64,000 bases of DNA from Marinobacterium aestuarii (lineage in GTDB: Bacteria; Pseudomonadota; Gammaproteobacteria; Pseudomonadales; Balneatricaceae): the NCBI RefSeq assembly GCF_001651805.1, contig NZ_CP015839.1, forward strand, positions 62,001 through 126,000. Direction: 5' to 3'. The translations under genes and the position numbers were made by a program. Every line of letters begins with the position of its first letter. Position 1 is the first letter of the stretch. Below the pieces are notes generated by a model. The model ran no database searches. It worked only from the letters and a program-made list of their open reading frames with translations, and was not told where the DNA came from. Positions 8,928-17,017 of this stretch are shown here, piece after piece.

Positions 8928-9130
8928 ACTAGGAGGCCGTCCGATAATGCTGACCGTAGCGAGAACCGGCTGATTTGAGCTGGTTTTTGCGGTGTTTTAA
9001 GGCGAATAGTGGTTCTATTTTACGAAAAACAGCACATAAAACAGCCAAACTCAGGTGGTTCGCAGTAGGTTGAGTATTGTCGGACAGCCCCCTAGCAGTC
9101 TCACCCGTGTTAAGGCACCAGGGCCATCAG

Positions 9131-9625
9131 ATGACAGCAATTCCAGGCAGCAGCAGCGCTGCGGCGAAAAAATATGGTGTAGTGGCGCTTTCGGTTGTGA
9201 TCCTCGCAGCCGTGTTGCTGTTTCCCAAGCTTTATCAGCCGGAGGGTCGGGCGGGCGAGGTGCTACAGTCCGGCGAGGTTATACGGGCACCGGCCTGTGA
9301 CTTTGCCCAGGGGGCCTGTGTCGCCAGTCGTGGCGAACTGAGTGTTGAGCTGGCGGTTGAGGCTCCCGTGCTGGCGTCCTACCAGCCACTGAACTTCAGT
9401 CTCAAGGTCCGGGGCATGGAGCCCGACAGTGCCCGCATTGAGTTCGAGGGCGTTGACATGTTTATGGGCGTCAATGAGCTGGCGCTGCTGCCTGCAGGCT
9501 CCGGGCATTTTAACGGTACCCTGACGTTGCCAGGGCATGCTCATGCCATGGCCTGGCGCGCCCGAGTGCAACTGCTGCAGGCGGGCTCTCTGGTGGAAAG
9601 CGCGTTTGTGTTCGATCTGAAATAG
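9131..9625 (+). CDS. Membrane-anchored periplasmic protein, unknown function
   Basis: I do not recognise a named family. The 164-residue protein has a single hydrophobic helix (about residues 14-33) and then a periplasmic domain. Two Cys residues lie close together (ACDFAQGACVASRGELSV), followed by an all-beta-looking sequence with alternating hydrophobic residues that could be an immunoglobulin-like or YtkA-like fold. It lies convergent to copB, downstream of the DsbA-like gene. The Met at 9131 is preferred over the TTG at 9077 because the anchor then sits near the N-terminus. A role in copper handling is guessed from location only. Confidence 0.65.
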   Translation: MTAIPGSSSAAAKKYGVVALSVVILAAVLLFPKLYQPEGRAGEVLQSGEVIRAPACDFAQGACVASRGELSVELAVEAPVLASYQPLNFSLKVRGMEPDSARIEFEGVDMFMGVNELALLPAGSGHFNGTLTLPGHAHAMAWRARVQLLQAGSLVESAFVFDLK

Positions 9626-9676
9626 GCCGGCCGGCGAAAGCCCCGCTCCCCGTGAATTGAGTGCCGACGGCACTGG

Positions 9677-10405
9677 TCAGAACCAGGCAGAGACGCCGAT
9701 TACCAGGGAACCGACTTCGGTATCTTCGCCTTCCGCGCGGGCAAAGTCTGCGGTATCGCCGAAGGACTTCTCCCAGTTGATCCCAACATAGGGCACGAAC
9801 TTGCGGCTGAGTTCATAGCGCAAGCGGATGCCGACTTCAGCGCTGCTGAGGCCGGAACCCACACCGATTTCCTCGTCGTCACTAAAGGCGACGGTGATTT
9901 CAGCCGAGGGCTGCAGTACCAGTTTCTGGGTCAGCAGCAGATCGTATTCGGCTTCGATACGGGCCGAAGCGTCGCCTTCGTCGCTCAGGAACAGGTTGGC
10001 ATCTACTTCAAACCAGTAAGGCGCCAGTCCCTGCAACCCTGCCACGGCATAGGTACGGGATGGTCCTGGCTGATTGTCGTAGCGGATACCAAACTGGGCA
10101 TCGAAAAAGTCCGACACCAGGCGCTGATACAGCAGCTGGTGTTCGGCGCTCTCGGCCGGCCCGTTGTTCAGGCGCTCGCCGCTGGTCTTGAAAGCCATGC
10201 CCTGATAGTCGGTACGGGCATTGATCTGGGCTTCCCAGCTCAGCAGGTCGTCGCCGTCCTGGTGGCGGACTTCGAAACGGTCCAGCATGAACTTGGTCAT
10301 GATGGAGTCGTCTTTCATCTCTGCGCTGGCGAGAGACGAAACACCCAGTGCCAGGGTTGCCCCCAGCAGTAACGCGGATGCGCAGGCTGTCTTTTTGACG
10401 GTCAT
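9677..10405 (-). CDS. copB: Copper resistance outer-membrane protein CopB
   Basis: A 242-residue protein with a signal peptide (MTVKKTACASALLLGATLAL, cleaved near SLASAEM) and the CopB beta-barrel domain. Typical segments are RYDNQPGPSRTYAVAGLQGLAP and the end PYVGINWEKSFGDTADFA followed by an aromatic C-terminal residue, as in outer-membrane barrels. Many CopB proteins carry Met/His repeats before the barrel; this one lacks them. CopB is needed with CopA for plasmid-type copper resistance in Pseudomonas. It starts 14 bases after copA ends, with a GAGGAAGGGG ribosome binding site, so it is co-transcribed with copA. Confidence 0.93.
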   Translation of the reverse strand: MTVKKTACASALLLGATLALGVSSLASAEMKDDSIMTKFMLDRFEVRHQDGDDLLSWEAQINARTDYQGMAFKTSGERLNNGPAESAEHQLLYQRLVSDFFDAQFGIRYDNQPGPSRTYAVAGLQGLAPYWFEVDANLFLSDEGDASARIEAEYDLLLTQKLVLQPSAEITVAFSDDEEIGVGSGLSSAEVGIRLRYELSRKFVPYVGINWEKSFGDTADFARAEGEDTEVGSLVIGVSAWF

Positions 10406-10419
10406 GCAGTTCCCCTTCC

Positions 10420-12105
10420 TCATTGAGCCGCAGTCTGTACGACGGCCTCCTCGACGATTACCTTGCGGAACATGCCCGCAGCCATGTGATACATCAGGTG
10501 GCAGTGGAAAGCCCACTGGCCCAGTGCATCCACAGGCACATCGACGGTCAGCGTGGTATTGGGTGCCACGTTAACGGTGTGCTTGAGCGGGTTGAAGCGG
10601 CCATTGCCCTTGTCGAGCTGCATCCACATGCCATGCAGGTGCATGGGGTGCATCATCATGGTGTCGTTGACGAACTTGATGCGTACCCGCTCACCCATTT
10701 TCAGGCGTACCGGCTCTGCATCGGAGTACTTGATACCGTTGATGGACCAGAAGTAGCGTTCCATATTGCCGGTGAGGCGCAGCTCGATTTCGCGATCCGG
10801 TTCCCGGTAGTCGGCGAAGGGGGTCTGGGCCTTGAGGTCGGCGTATACCAGGAACTTGCCACCGTTGGCTGCTTCAGGCGCGAGGCCGCTGCCAGGTGCG
10901 TAATCACTGTTGGCAGAAGAGGCGCCCATCATCATTTTGGAATGGTCCATAGCTTCCATTCCAGCCATGCCTTCCATGCCGGCCATCTTGGAGTGATCCA
11001 TGCCTTTCATGTTTTCCATGCCGGCCATGCTGGAGTGGTCCATGCCACCCATGCTGGCCATGCTCATGTCGGACATGGTGAGCAGCTGGCTATCACGCTG
11101 TTCAGGAACCTCGGCCGCCATGCCTTCGCGCGGTGCCAGGGTGCCGCGGGCATAACCGGTACGGGATACGGATTCAGCGAAGATGGTGAAGGCCTTGTCT
11201 TCCCTCGGACGCACGATCACATCGTAGGTCTCGGCGACGGCGATGCGGAACTCATCGACGGTGACGGGTTGCACGTTGTTGCCATCGGACTGCACCACGG
11301 TCATTTCCAAACCGGGAATGCGCACATCGAAATAGCTCATGGCGGAGCCGTTGATGAAGCGCAGGCGAATCCGCTCACCCTTTTCGAACAGCGCCGTCCA
11401 GTTGGTTTCCGGCGCCTTGCCGTTCATCAGGAAGGTGTAGCCAGATACGTCGGCGATGTCGGTGGGCATCATGCGCATGCTGCCCCAGGACAGACGATCC
11501 TTGAATGCTGCGCTCCAGCCTTTGGTCTTCACATCATCAAAGAAGTCACCGGCGGTCTGCTGGCTATAGTTGTAGTAGTCGCTCTGGGCCTTGAGGTTGG
11601 CGAAAATCTGATCGCCGGTCTCATCGGACCAGTCGGACAGCATCACCACGTACTCGCGGTCGACCTTGAAGGGCTCGCGCTTTTCCGCCTCGATCACGAT
11701 CGAGCCGAATACGCCTTCCTGCTCCTGAAAACCGGAGTGGCTGTGGTACCAGTAGGTGCCCGACTGCTTGATCGGGAACTGGTAGCTGAAGGTTTCGCCC
11801 GGCTTGATACCGTCAAAGCTGATACCCGGCACGCCATCCATTTGGTAAGGCAGCAGTATGCCGTGCCAGTGAATGGAGCTGTCGACGTCCAGACGGTTGG
11901 TGACGTTGATGGTCACGTCCTCGCCTTCCTTGAAGCGCAGCGTGGGCCCTGGCAGTTGACCGTTGATGGTCATGGCCTTTTTGTCTTTGCCGGTAATATT
12001 GACGATCTGCTCGTCGATGACCAGATCGTAGGTTCCAGCCATGGCGCCAATGGGCGCCAGGCTGGCGATGGCCAGAATCAATCCTTGCATCATTCTGAAT
12101 CGCAT
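10420..12105 (-). CDS. copA: Copper resistance multicopper oxidase CopA
   Basis: A 561-residue periplasmic multicopper oxidase that binds copper and oxidises Cu(I). Copper ligands are visible: HWHG and YWYHSHSGFQ in the first cupredoxin domain, and HPMHLHGMWM and HCHLMYHMAAGM (residues 534-545) in the last. A Met/His-rich stretch at about residues 348-395, with repeats such as MAGMEGMAGMEAMDHSKM, is the usual extra copper-binding region. The signal sequence (MRFRMMQGLILAIASLAP) lacks a twin-arginine pair, although CopA-type oxidases usually use the Tat pathway. AGGAGA precedes the ATG. It sits between the cupredoxin gene and copB. Confidence 0.96.
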   Translation of the reverse strand: MRFRMMQGLILAIASLAPIGAMAGTYDLVIDEQIVNITGKDKKAMTINGQLPGPTLRFKEGEDVTINVTNRLDVDSSIHWHGILLPYQMDGVPGISFDGIKPGETFSYQFPIKQSGTYWYHSHSGFQEQEGVFGSIVIEAEKREPFKVDREYVVMLSDWSDETGDQIFANLKAQSDYYNYSQQTAGDFFDDVKTKGWSAAFKDRLSWGSMRMMPTDIADVSGYTFLMNGKAPETNWTALFEKGERIRLRFINGSAMSYFDVRIPGLEMTVVQSDGNNVQPVTVDEFRIAVAETYDVIVRPREDKAFTIFAESVSRTGYARGTLAPREGMAAEVPEQRDSQLLTMSDMSMASMGGMDHSSMAGMENMKGMDHSKMAGMEGMAGMEAMDHSKMMMGASSANSDYAPGSGLAPEAANGGKFLVYADLKAQTPFADYREPDREIELRLTGNMERYFWSINGIKYSDAEPVRLKMGERVRIKFVNDTMMMHPMHLHGMWMQLDKGNGRFNPLKHTVNVAPNTTLTVDVPVDALGQWAFHCHLMYHMAAGMFRKVIVEEAVVQTAAQ

Positions 12106-12136
12106 CAGGATCTCCTAAAATGGCGGACGGTGGGAA

Positions 12137-12676
12137 TCAGTTGCTGGAGAATTCACCCACCATGCCTGCCTGATAGTGCCCTGGCATGTTGCAGGCGAAT
12201 TCCAGCTCAGCGTCGCCGGAGAAGGTCCAGGTCAGTACCCTGGACTCGCCCGGCGCCAGCAGAATGCTGTTGGGGTCGTCATGTTTCATGCCTTCCATGC
12301 CTTCCATGCCTTCCATGCCGCTGTGGTCCATTTCGACCATGCCGGTGGGTGTGAGCATGCCGTGCTCCATCATCTTGAGCATTTCGCTCTGGTGGTTCTT
12401 GTGCATTGCGGCGGTACCGATATTGAACTCGTGCAGCAGCGCGCCTTCATTCTTCAGTTCGAAACGCACTGTTTCGCCCGCTTTCACTTCCAGCGTGTCG
12501 ACTTCGTAGTAGTTGTCATAGAGGGCGATGGATACGGTGCGCGTGGCCTGGGACGCATCGCCGGGCTTGCCGATGTTGGGTGCGTCACCCTGGCCTCCAT
12601 GGGTGCCGCCGGCCATGGCCAGGGGAGCCAGGGCAGAAAGACAGAATGCCGCGACAAGGGGCTTGAGCGAAAACAT
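12137..12676 (-). CDS. Periplasmic cupredoxin (copper-binding)
   Basis: A 179-residue exported plastocyanin-like protein. It has a signal peptide ending near LAPLAMAGG and a beta-sandwich with type-1 copper ligands: His in GALLHEFNIG near residue 88, and Cys, His and Met in FACNMPGHYQAGM near the C-terminus. An inserted Met/His-rich loop (MVEMDHSGMEGMEGMEGMK) resembles that of CopA. It probably binds or shuttles copper to CopA. The ATG at 12676 is chosen over 12700 because AAAGGA lies eight bases before it and the signal peptide then starts properly. It is the first gene of the cupredoxin-copA-copB operon. Confidence 0.92.
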   Translation of the reverse strand: MFSLKPLVAAFCLSALAPLAMAGGTHGGQGDAPNIGKPGDASQATRTVSIALYDNYYEVDTLEVKAGETVRFELKNEGALLHEFNIGTAAMHKNHQSEMLKMMEHGMLTPTGMVEMDHSGMEGMEGMEGMKHDDPNSILLAPGESRVLTWTFSGDAELEFACNMPGHYQAGMVGEFSSN

Positions 12677-12754
12677 GGTGTAATCCTTTTCGGGTTTCAA
12701 TAATTGAGTAGACCCAGTGTATGGCGCTGTGCCTGACAGCAGCCTGACTCCCGG

Positions 12755-12769
12755 ATTACATTTCTGTCA
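12755..12769 (-). promoter_or_regulatory. Probable cop box (CopR binding site)
   Basis: On the minus strand the sequence is TGACAGAAATGTAAT, matching the cop/cus-box pattern TGACA-N4-TGTAAT known for CopR-type regulators of pseudomonads. It lies 79 bases upstream of the cupredoxin start and 67 bases upstream of copR, so it could serve both divergent promoters. Confidence 0.65.
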
Positions 12770-12835
12770 GCTTGTGGTGTTGACCGCAGCCTGGAGGCAG
12801 AATGAAGGGCACACCGAGTGCAAGGGGCCTGGTTC

Positions 12836-13516
12836 ATGAAGATATTGCTGGCGGAAGACGAGCCCAAGATTGGTACCTATCTGCAAAAAGGCCTGACCGA
12901 GGCCGGTTTCAGTGTGGAGCACACCGATAACGGTGCCGATGCCCTGCAACGGGTGCTGGATGAACAGTACAGCCTGTTGATCCTGGATGTGATGATGCCG
13001 GGCCTGGACGGCTGGGGCGTCATCCGGGCGCTGCGCGAGCGCGGTGAGGAGCTGCCGGTACTGTTTCTGACCGCCCGTGACGGTGTCGACGATAGGGTCA
13101 AGGGACTGGAGCTCGGCGCCGATGACTACCTGACCAAGCCCTTTGCCTTCTCCGAACTGCTGGCCCGGGTGCGTACCCTGTTGCGGCGCAGCAGCCAGGC
13201 CCCGGCCCAGACCCGCCTGCAGATCGCGGATCTGGAAGTCGAGCTGATGAAGCGCAGGGTCTATCGCGCCGGCAAGCGCATTGATCTGACCGCCAAGGAG
13301 TATGCCCTGCTCGAGCTGCTGCTGCGCCGGCGCGGGGAGGTGTTGTCCAAGTCGCTGATTGCCTCCCAGGTCTGGGACATGAACTTTGACAGTGACACCA
13401 ACGTGATCGAGGTGGCGATACGGCGCCTGCGCAGCAAGATCGACGACGGTTACAACCCGCGGCTGATTCAGACGGTGCGCGGCATGGGCTATGTGCTTGA
13501 AATTCCGCTGTCCTGA
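12836..13516 (+). CDS. copR: Heavy-metal (copper) response regulator, OmpR family
   Basis: A 226-residue response regulator. The receiver domain carries the acidic pair in LLAEDEPK, the phosphoacceptor Asp in [13 protein letters not shown] near residue 51 and the conserved Lys in [10 protein letters not shown]. The winged-helix output domain ends with the [16 protein letters not shown] and VRGMGYVLE motifs shared by CusR/CopR/IrlR. AAGGGG lies eight bases before the ATG at 12836, which is preferred over the GTG at 12818. It diverges from the copper oxidase operon with a cop-box-like site between them, and a matching sensor gene follows. Confidence 0.93.
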   Translation: MKILLAEDEPKIGTYLQKGLTEAGFSVEHTDNGADALQRVLDEQYSLLILDVMMPGLDGWGVIRALRERGEELPVLFLTARDGVDDRVKGLELGADDYLTKPFAFSELLARVRTLLRRSSQAPAQTRLQIADLEVELMKRRVYRAGKRIDLTAKEYALLELLLRRRGEVLSKSLIASQVWDMNFDSDTNVIEVAIRRLRSKIDDGYNPRLIQTVRGMGYVLEIPLS

Positions 13517-13591
13517 GCACGTTTCGCCGCCCAGGATTAATGCCTGGCGGGCTGGATATGGAATATCCCCACTGCAAAGGCGCTCTTATCC

Positions 13592-14980
13592 ATGAGAATC
13601 CCGTCACTGACGATGCGCCTGAGCCTGATGTTTGCGCTGGCGGTGCTCTCGGTATTGCTGCTGGCGGGTATACTGTTCAAGCAGCTGAGCATGATGCATT
13701 TTGGCATCCTGGATCAGCAGGAACTGTCCGGCAAGGCCCAGAGCGCGGTGAGCATATTGCAGACCGTAACGGATCGGCAGGCATTCGAGCGCCGCCTGCC
13801 GGAACTCCGGGCCTTGCTGTCCCATCATCCGGGGCTGGCGGCCATGATTCGCGGGCCCGAAGGCGAGCTCTGGTTTGCCGAACCCGCCGCGCTCCAGGTG
13901 CCCGCCCGCCTGCTGGCGGGCCTGAGCGGTCAGCCCTGGGAGTGGGAAAGTCAGGACAGGTTTTACCGTGGACTCAATCGCGAGCTGCAATTGCCGGGGG
14001 GGCGAACGTTGCGTATCGAGCTGGTGCTCGACAGTACCCTGCATCAGCGCTATCTGCACTCGCTGACCCACTGGTTCTGGATTGCCTTCTCCCTCTGTGC
14101 CCTGTTCAGCGCAGGACTGGGTTGGCTGGTGGCACGCAATGGCCTCAGACCTGTGCGCTCGGTAACCCAGGTGGTGTCGTCGATATCGGCGCAGTCACTG
14201 TCCGGTCGTATCCCTATGGATGACGTGCCGGGCGAGTTGCAGGGGCTGGCGCAAAGTTTCAACGCCATGCTGCAGCGTCTGGACGACGACTTTGTGCGGC
14301 TGTCCAGCTTTTCCTCCGATATCGCTCACGAACTGCGCACGCCCATCAGTAACCTGATTACCCATACCGAGGTGGTACTGTCACGGCAGCGACGCTCGGA
14401 GGAGTACCGCGAAGCGCTCTATTCGAATCTGGAAGAGCTGCAGCGCATGGCGAAGATGGTGGAGCAGATGCTGTTTATCGCCAAGGCCGATAACGCCCTG
14501 ATCGTACCCGAGCGCCAGCCGGTTGAGATGTTCGCACTTGTTAAACAACTATTTGAATACTATGAGCTTCTAGCTGAGGAAGATGGCATTTCACTGTGTT
14601 GCACCGGCCAGGGCACCCTGATGGGGGATGCCGCCATGCTGCGCCGGGCGCTATCTAATCTGCTGTCCAATGCGATCCGGCATTCGGTCGAGGGCGGCAC
14701 CGTCAGGGTGGATATTGTCACCGGTACACAGGGCCTCGAAGTCAGTGTCAGCAATGTGGGGTCGGTGATTCCGCCTGAACATATAGAGCGGCTGTTTGAC
14801 CGTTTTTACCGTGCCGATCCTGCCCGGCGTGAGGGGCAAAGCAGCCATGCCGGACTGGGCCTGGCCATCACCCGCTCCATCGTTCAGTCCCATGGCGGCA
14901 GCCTGGCCTGTGAATCCAGCGGGGGCTGCACCCGCTTCACGGCGTTCTTTCCCCAGGCCTGTCCTGCGAGCCGCAGCTGA
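13592..14980 (+). CDS. copS: Heavy-metal sensor histidine kinase (CopS/CusS type)
   Basis: A 462-residue membrane sensor kinase. Two transmembrane helices (about residues 9-31 and 160-183) enclose a periplasmic sensing loop of about 130 residues. A HAMP domain follows (ARNGLRPVRSV), then the phosphoacceptor H box SSDIAHELRTPISNL, the N box ALSNLLSNAIRHS and the G-rich ATP-binding segment GLGLAITRSIV. It partners CopR encoded 75 bases upstream. The ribosome binding site is weak, and a second Met at 13613 is a possible start. Confidence 0.93.
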   Translation: MRIPSLTMRLSLMFALAVLSVLLLAGILFKQLSMMHFGILDQQELSGKAQSAVSILQTVTDRQAFERRLPELRALLSHHPGLAAMIRGPEGELWFAEPAALQVPARLLAGLSGQPWEWESQDRFYRGLNRELQLPGGRTLRIELVLDSTLHQRYLHSLTHWFWIAFSLCALFSAGLGWLVARNGLRPVRSVTQVVSSISAQSLSGRIPMDDVPGELQGLAQSFNAMLQRLDDDFVRLSSFSSDIAHELRTPISNLITHTEVVLSRQRRSEEYREALYSNLEELQRMAKMVEQMLFIAKADNALIVPERQPVEMFALVKQLFEYYELLAEEDGISLCCTGQGTLMGDAAMLRRALSNLLSNAIRHSVEGGTVRVDIVTGTQGLEVSVSNVGSVIPPEHIERLFDRFYRADPARREGQSSHAGLGLAITRSIVQSHGGSLACESSGGCTRFTAFFPQACPASRS

Positions 14981-14995
14981 ACGTGCCGGCTACAC

Positions 14996-15610
14996 TCAGG
15001 CGCGGGCCAGCTCCTGTCGCGCGCTGCGCGTGACCTGCCAGGCGCTGCTCAGTGCCAGAGCCGCCATCAGCGTGCCCACGGCCAGGTCCGGCCAGGCGGT
15101 TTGGGTACCAAAGACCCCCAGGGCGGCCAGCAGCACGGCGACATTGCCGATGGCATCATTGCGGGTGCAGAGCCAGACGCTGCGCATATTGCTGTCACCG
15201 TCGCGATAAGCCCACAGCAGCCAGGCCACGGCCAGGTTGGTGACCAGTGCCAGGGCGCCGACAACCCCCATGGTAGAGGCATCTGGCAGAGTTCCGCTGT
15301 ACAGGTGCCATAGCGCCGTGCCCAGTATCCAGATGCCAAATGCCGCCATGCTGAAGGCTTTTAGCAGCGACGCTTTGGCTCGAATGGCCAGCCCCAGTCC
15401 CAGTACCCACAGGCTGATGCCGTAGTTGGCTGAATCGCCCAGGAAATCCAGCGAGTCTGCCAGCAGCGATACCGAGCCTGCCCTCATCCCAGCCACCATC
15501 TCGACGCCAAACATGGCGAGATTGAGCAGCAATGCGATCCAGAGTACCCGGCGGTAGGCGGCGCTATTCAGTCCTGTATTTTCCTGTGGTTCGCAGCAAT
15601 GTGTGCCCAT
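14996..15610 (-). CDS. CDF-type cation transporter, short form
   Basis: A 204-residue integral membrane protein with five to six predicted helices. It has the cation-diffusion-facilitator signature LLADSLDFLGDSANYGISLW, where Asp residues form part of the metal site, and a second motif, TRNDAIGNVAVLLAALGVF, in a later helix. It is shorter than CzcD or YiiP and lacks the cytoplasmic C-terminal domain, like other short members found beside MerR regulators. The N-terminus has a Cys pair (MGTHCCEPQ). It likely exports zinc, cadmium or a similar divalent ion. It is divergent from the MerR-family gene, and a MerR-type promoter lies between them. Confidence 0.85.
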   Translation of the reverse strand: MGTHCCEPQENTGLNSAAYRRVLWIALLLNLAMFGVEMVAGMRAGSVSLLADSLDFLGDSANYGISLWVLGLGLAIRAKASLLKAFSMAAFGIWILGTALWHLYSGTLPDASTMGVVGALALVTNLAVAWLLWAYRDGDSNMRSVWLCTRNDAIGNVAVLLAALGVFGTQTAWPDLAVGTLMAALALSSAWQVTRSARQELARA

Positions 15611-15649
15611 TTTTTCGTCCTTTGGGGTTACCTGATCAACTATAGCCGT

Positions 15650-15681
15650 TATGCTAAACCCTGTAGCAACTACGGGGTCAA
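15650..15681 (-). promoter_or_regulatory. MerR-type promoter with 19-bp spacer driving the CDF transporter
   Basis: Read on the minus strand: TTGACC (-35), a 19-base spacer and TAGCAT (-10). The overlong spacer is the hallmark of MerR-activated promoters. Inside the spacer lies a 21-bp dyad (15658-15678): ACCCTGTAG, three bases, CTACGGGGT, with one mismatch between the arms. It closely resembles CadR/PbrR operators. The orientation assigns it to the CDF gene, with autoregulation of the regulator likely because it overlaps that upstream region. Confidence 0.8.
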
Positions 15682-15684
15682 GTC

Positions 15685-16113
15685 ATGGCTGAGAGCTATT
15701 CCATCGGGCAACTGAGCAAGGCATCGGGGGTGAATCTCGAAACCGTGCGCTACTACGAGCGTATTGGCCTGTTGCCGGCGCCGCAGCGGGCGGCCAACGG
15801 CTATCGCCGTTATACGGATGCGGCGGCCAGGCGGCTGCGCTTTATCCGTCGGGGTCGTGAGCTGGGCTTTGGCATTGAGGCGATCCGCACTCTGTTACAG
15901 CTCGCGAATCATCCGCAGGAGCCCTGTCACGAGGCGGATCAGCTGACCCGGGCGCATCTGCAGGATGTGGAGGCCAAGATCGCTGATCTGCAGGCCATGC
16001 GGCAGGAACTGGTACGGCTGGCATGCTGTGACAGCGACAATGCGCAGCACTGTCGTCTCATAGAAGCGCTGGATAGCGATGTCGACCGCCAAGGCTTTTC
16101 AACAGATTGTTAG
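15685..16113 (+). CDS. MerR-family divalent-metal-responsive regulator (ZntR/CadR-like)
   Basis: A 142-residue MerR-family activator. The N-terminal winged helix reads SIGQLSKASGVNLETVRYYERIGLL, and a long dimerisation helix leads to a Cys-containing metal loop. Cys81, Cys114, Cys115 and Cys123 match the spacing of the zinc/cadmium sensors: ZntR has a CC-x-x-x-H-x4-C loop, and here the loop is CCDSDNAQHC. A final Cys is the last residue. It should bend the divergent promoter at 15650-15681 in response to Zn, Cd or Pb. A Cu-type sensor (CueR) is unlikely because those have a C-x7-C loop without the Cys pair. Confidence 0.88.
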   Translation: MAESYSIGQLSKASGVNLETVRYYERIGLLPAPQRAANGYRRYTDAAARRLRFIRRGRELGFGIEAIRTLLQLANHPQEPCHEADQLTRAHLQDVEAKIADLQAMRQELVRLACCDSDNAQHCRLIEALDSDVDRQGFSTDC

Positions 16114-16117
16114 GTTG

Positions 16118-16966
16118 TCAGGTCGGTGGACGCTGCTGCAGCATTGCCCTGTAGCCTGCGCGAAAGTCCGGATAAATAAAGTCGTAGCCGGTGCTGCGTA
16201 GCAGGGTATTGCAGCAGCGTTTGCTGCCGCCCCGGCGCAACGCTTTGGTGGTGTGAATCGTCACACCCAGGGCTGTTGCCAGCCACTGGCTGACCTCGTG
16301 CAGGGTGGCCGGTGTATCGTCGCTGGCCAGGTAGATGGGAGCCAGGGTTTCACCTTGCAGGTGCAGACCAATCAGGTGCTGCAGCACGCCGGCACAGTCA
16401 TCACGATGGATGCGGTTGCTGTAGTATTCGGGCAAGGCCGGTGCGCCTAGCCCGCTGCGCACCTGGTTGATCAGGTGGTTGCGGCCCGGGCCATAGATGC
16501 CGCTAAAACGCACCACAGAGGCCTTGATACCGCAGCTGAGCGCAAGCTGTTCGGCCTGCAGCATGATCTGGCCGCTGAAACGGTCGGGCTCGGTCGGGCT
16601 CTGCTCATCCACCGTGCTGCCGTCGGCCTGGTGGTAAACGCCACTGCTGGAGGTAAACAGCAGCAGGCCGGGAGGCTGGGGCAGCGCAGCCAGTACATTG
16701 GCCAGACCCTCGACATAGGCGGCACGGTAACCGGGCTCGTCATGGTTGCTGGCCGCAGCGCAGTACACCAGGATATTGCACGCCGGTAATTGGCCGCCAA
16801 GGCTGGCCGGGTTGGTCAGATCCCCCGCGATCCCTTGGATGCCGGCTGGCAGCTGGTTTATAGTACGGCGCAGGCCAAACACCTTGTGCCCCGCCGCGGT
16901 CAGTGCCAGACCCAGTGTGCTGCCAACATCGCCGCAGCCTGCGATCAGAATTTGCTGCTTGTGCAT
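16118..16966 (-). CDS. NAD-dependent epimerase/dehydratase-like SDR protein
   Basis: A 282-residue Rossmann-fold protein of the extended SDR type. The dinucleotide motif is ILIAGCGDVGSTLG (G-x-G-x-x-G) at residue 7. A Ser-rich strand LLFTSSSGVYH carries the Tyr usually found in Y-x3-K, but the Lys is not in place here, which suggests an atypical or non-catalytic site. VRFSGIYGPGRN near residue 152 is typical of sugar-nucleotide epimerase relatives such as YeeZ. The role is unknown. The short spacer to oxyR on the opposite strand implies divergent promoters. Confidence 0.75.
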   Translation of the reverse strand: MHKQQILIAGCGDVGSTLGLALTAAGHKVFGLRRTINQLPAGIQGIAGDLTNPASLGGQLPACNILVYCAAASNHDEPGYRAAYVEGLANVLAALPQPPGLLLFTSSSGVYHQADGSTVDEQSPTEPDRFSGQIMLQAEQLALSCGIKASVVRFSGIYGPGRNHLINQVRSGLGAPALPEYYSNRIHRDDCAGVLQHLIGLHLQGETLAPIYLASDDTPATLHEVSQWLATALGVTIHTTKALRRGGSKRCCNTLLRSTGYDFIYPDFRAGYRAMLQQRPPT

Positions 16967-17017
16967 GGGCCTGTCTCCCTGTTGTGCCGGCCGCCATCAT
17001 AGCAAAGGAATCTTTGG

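Noticed and set aside
10423-12354. A 643-codon open frame on the plus strand opposite copA and the cupredoxin gene
   Set aside because: It is antisense to two clear genes, rich in His/Val/Gly from the complement of Met/His-rich codons, and has no family features.
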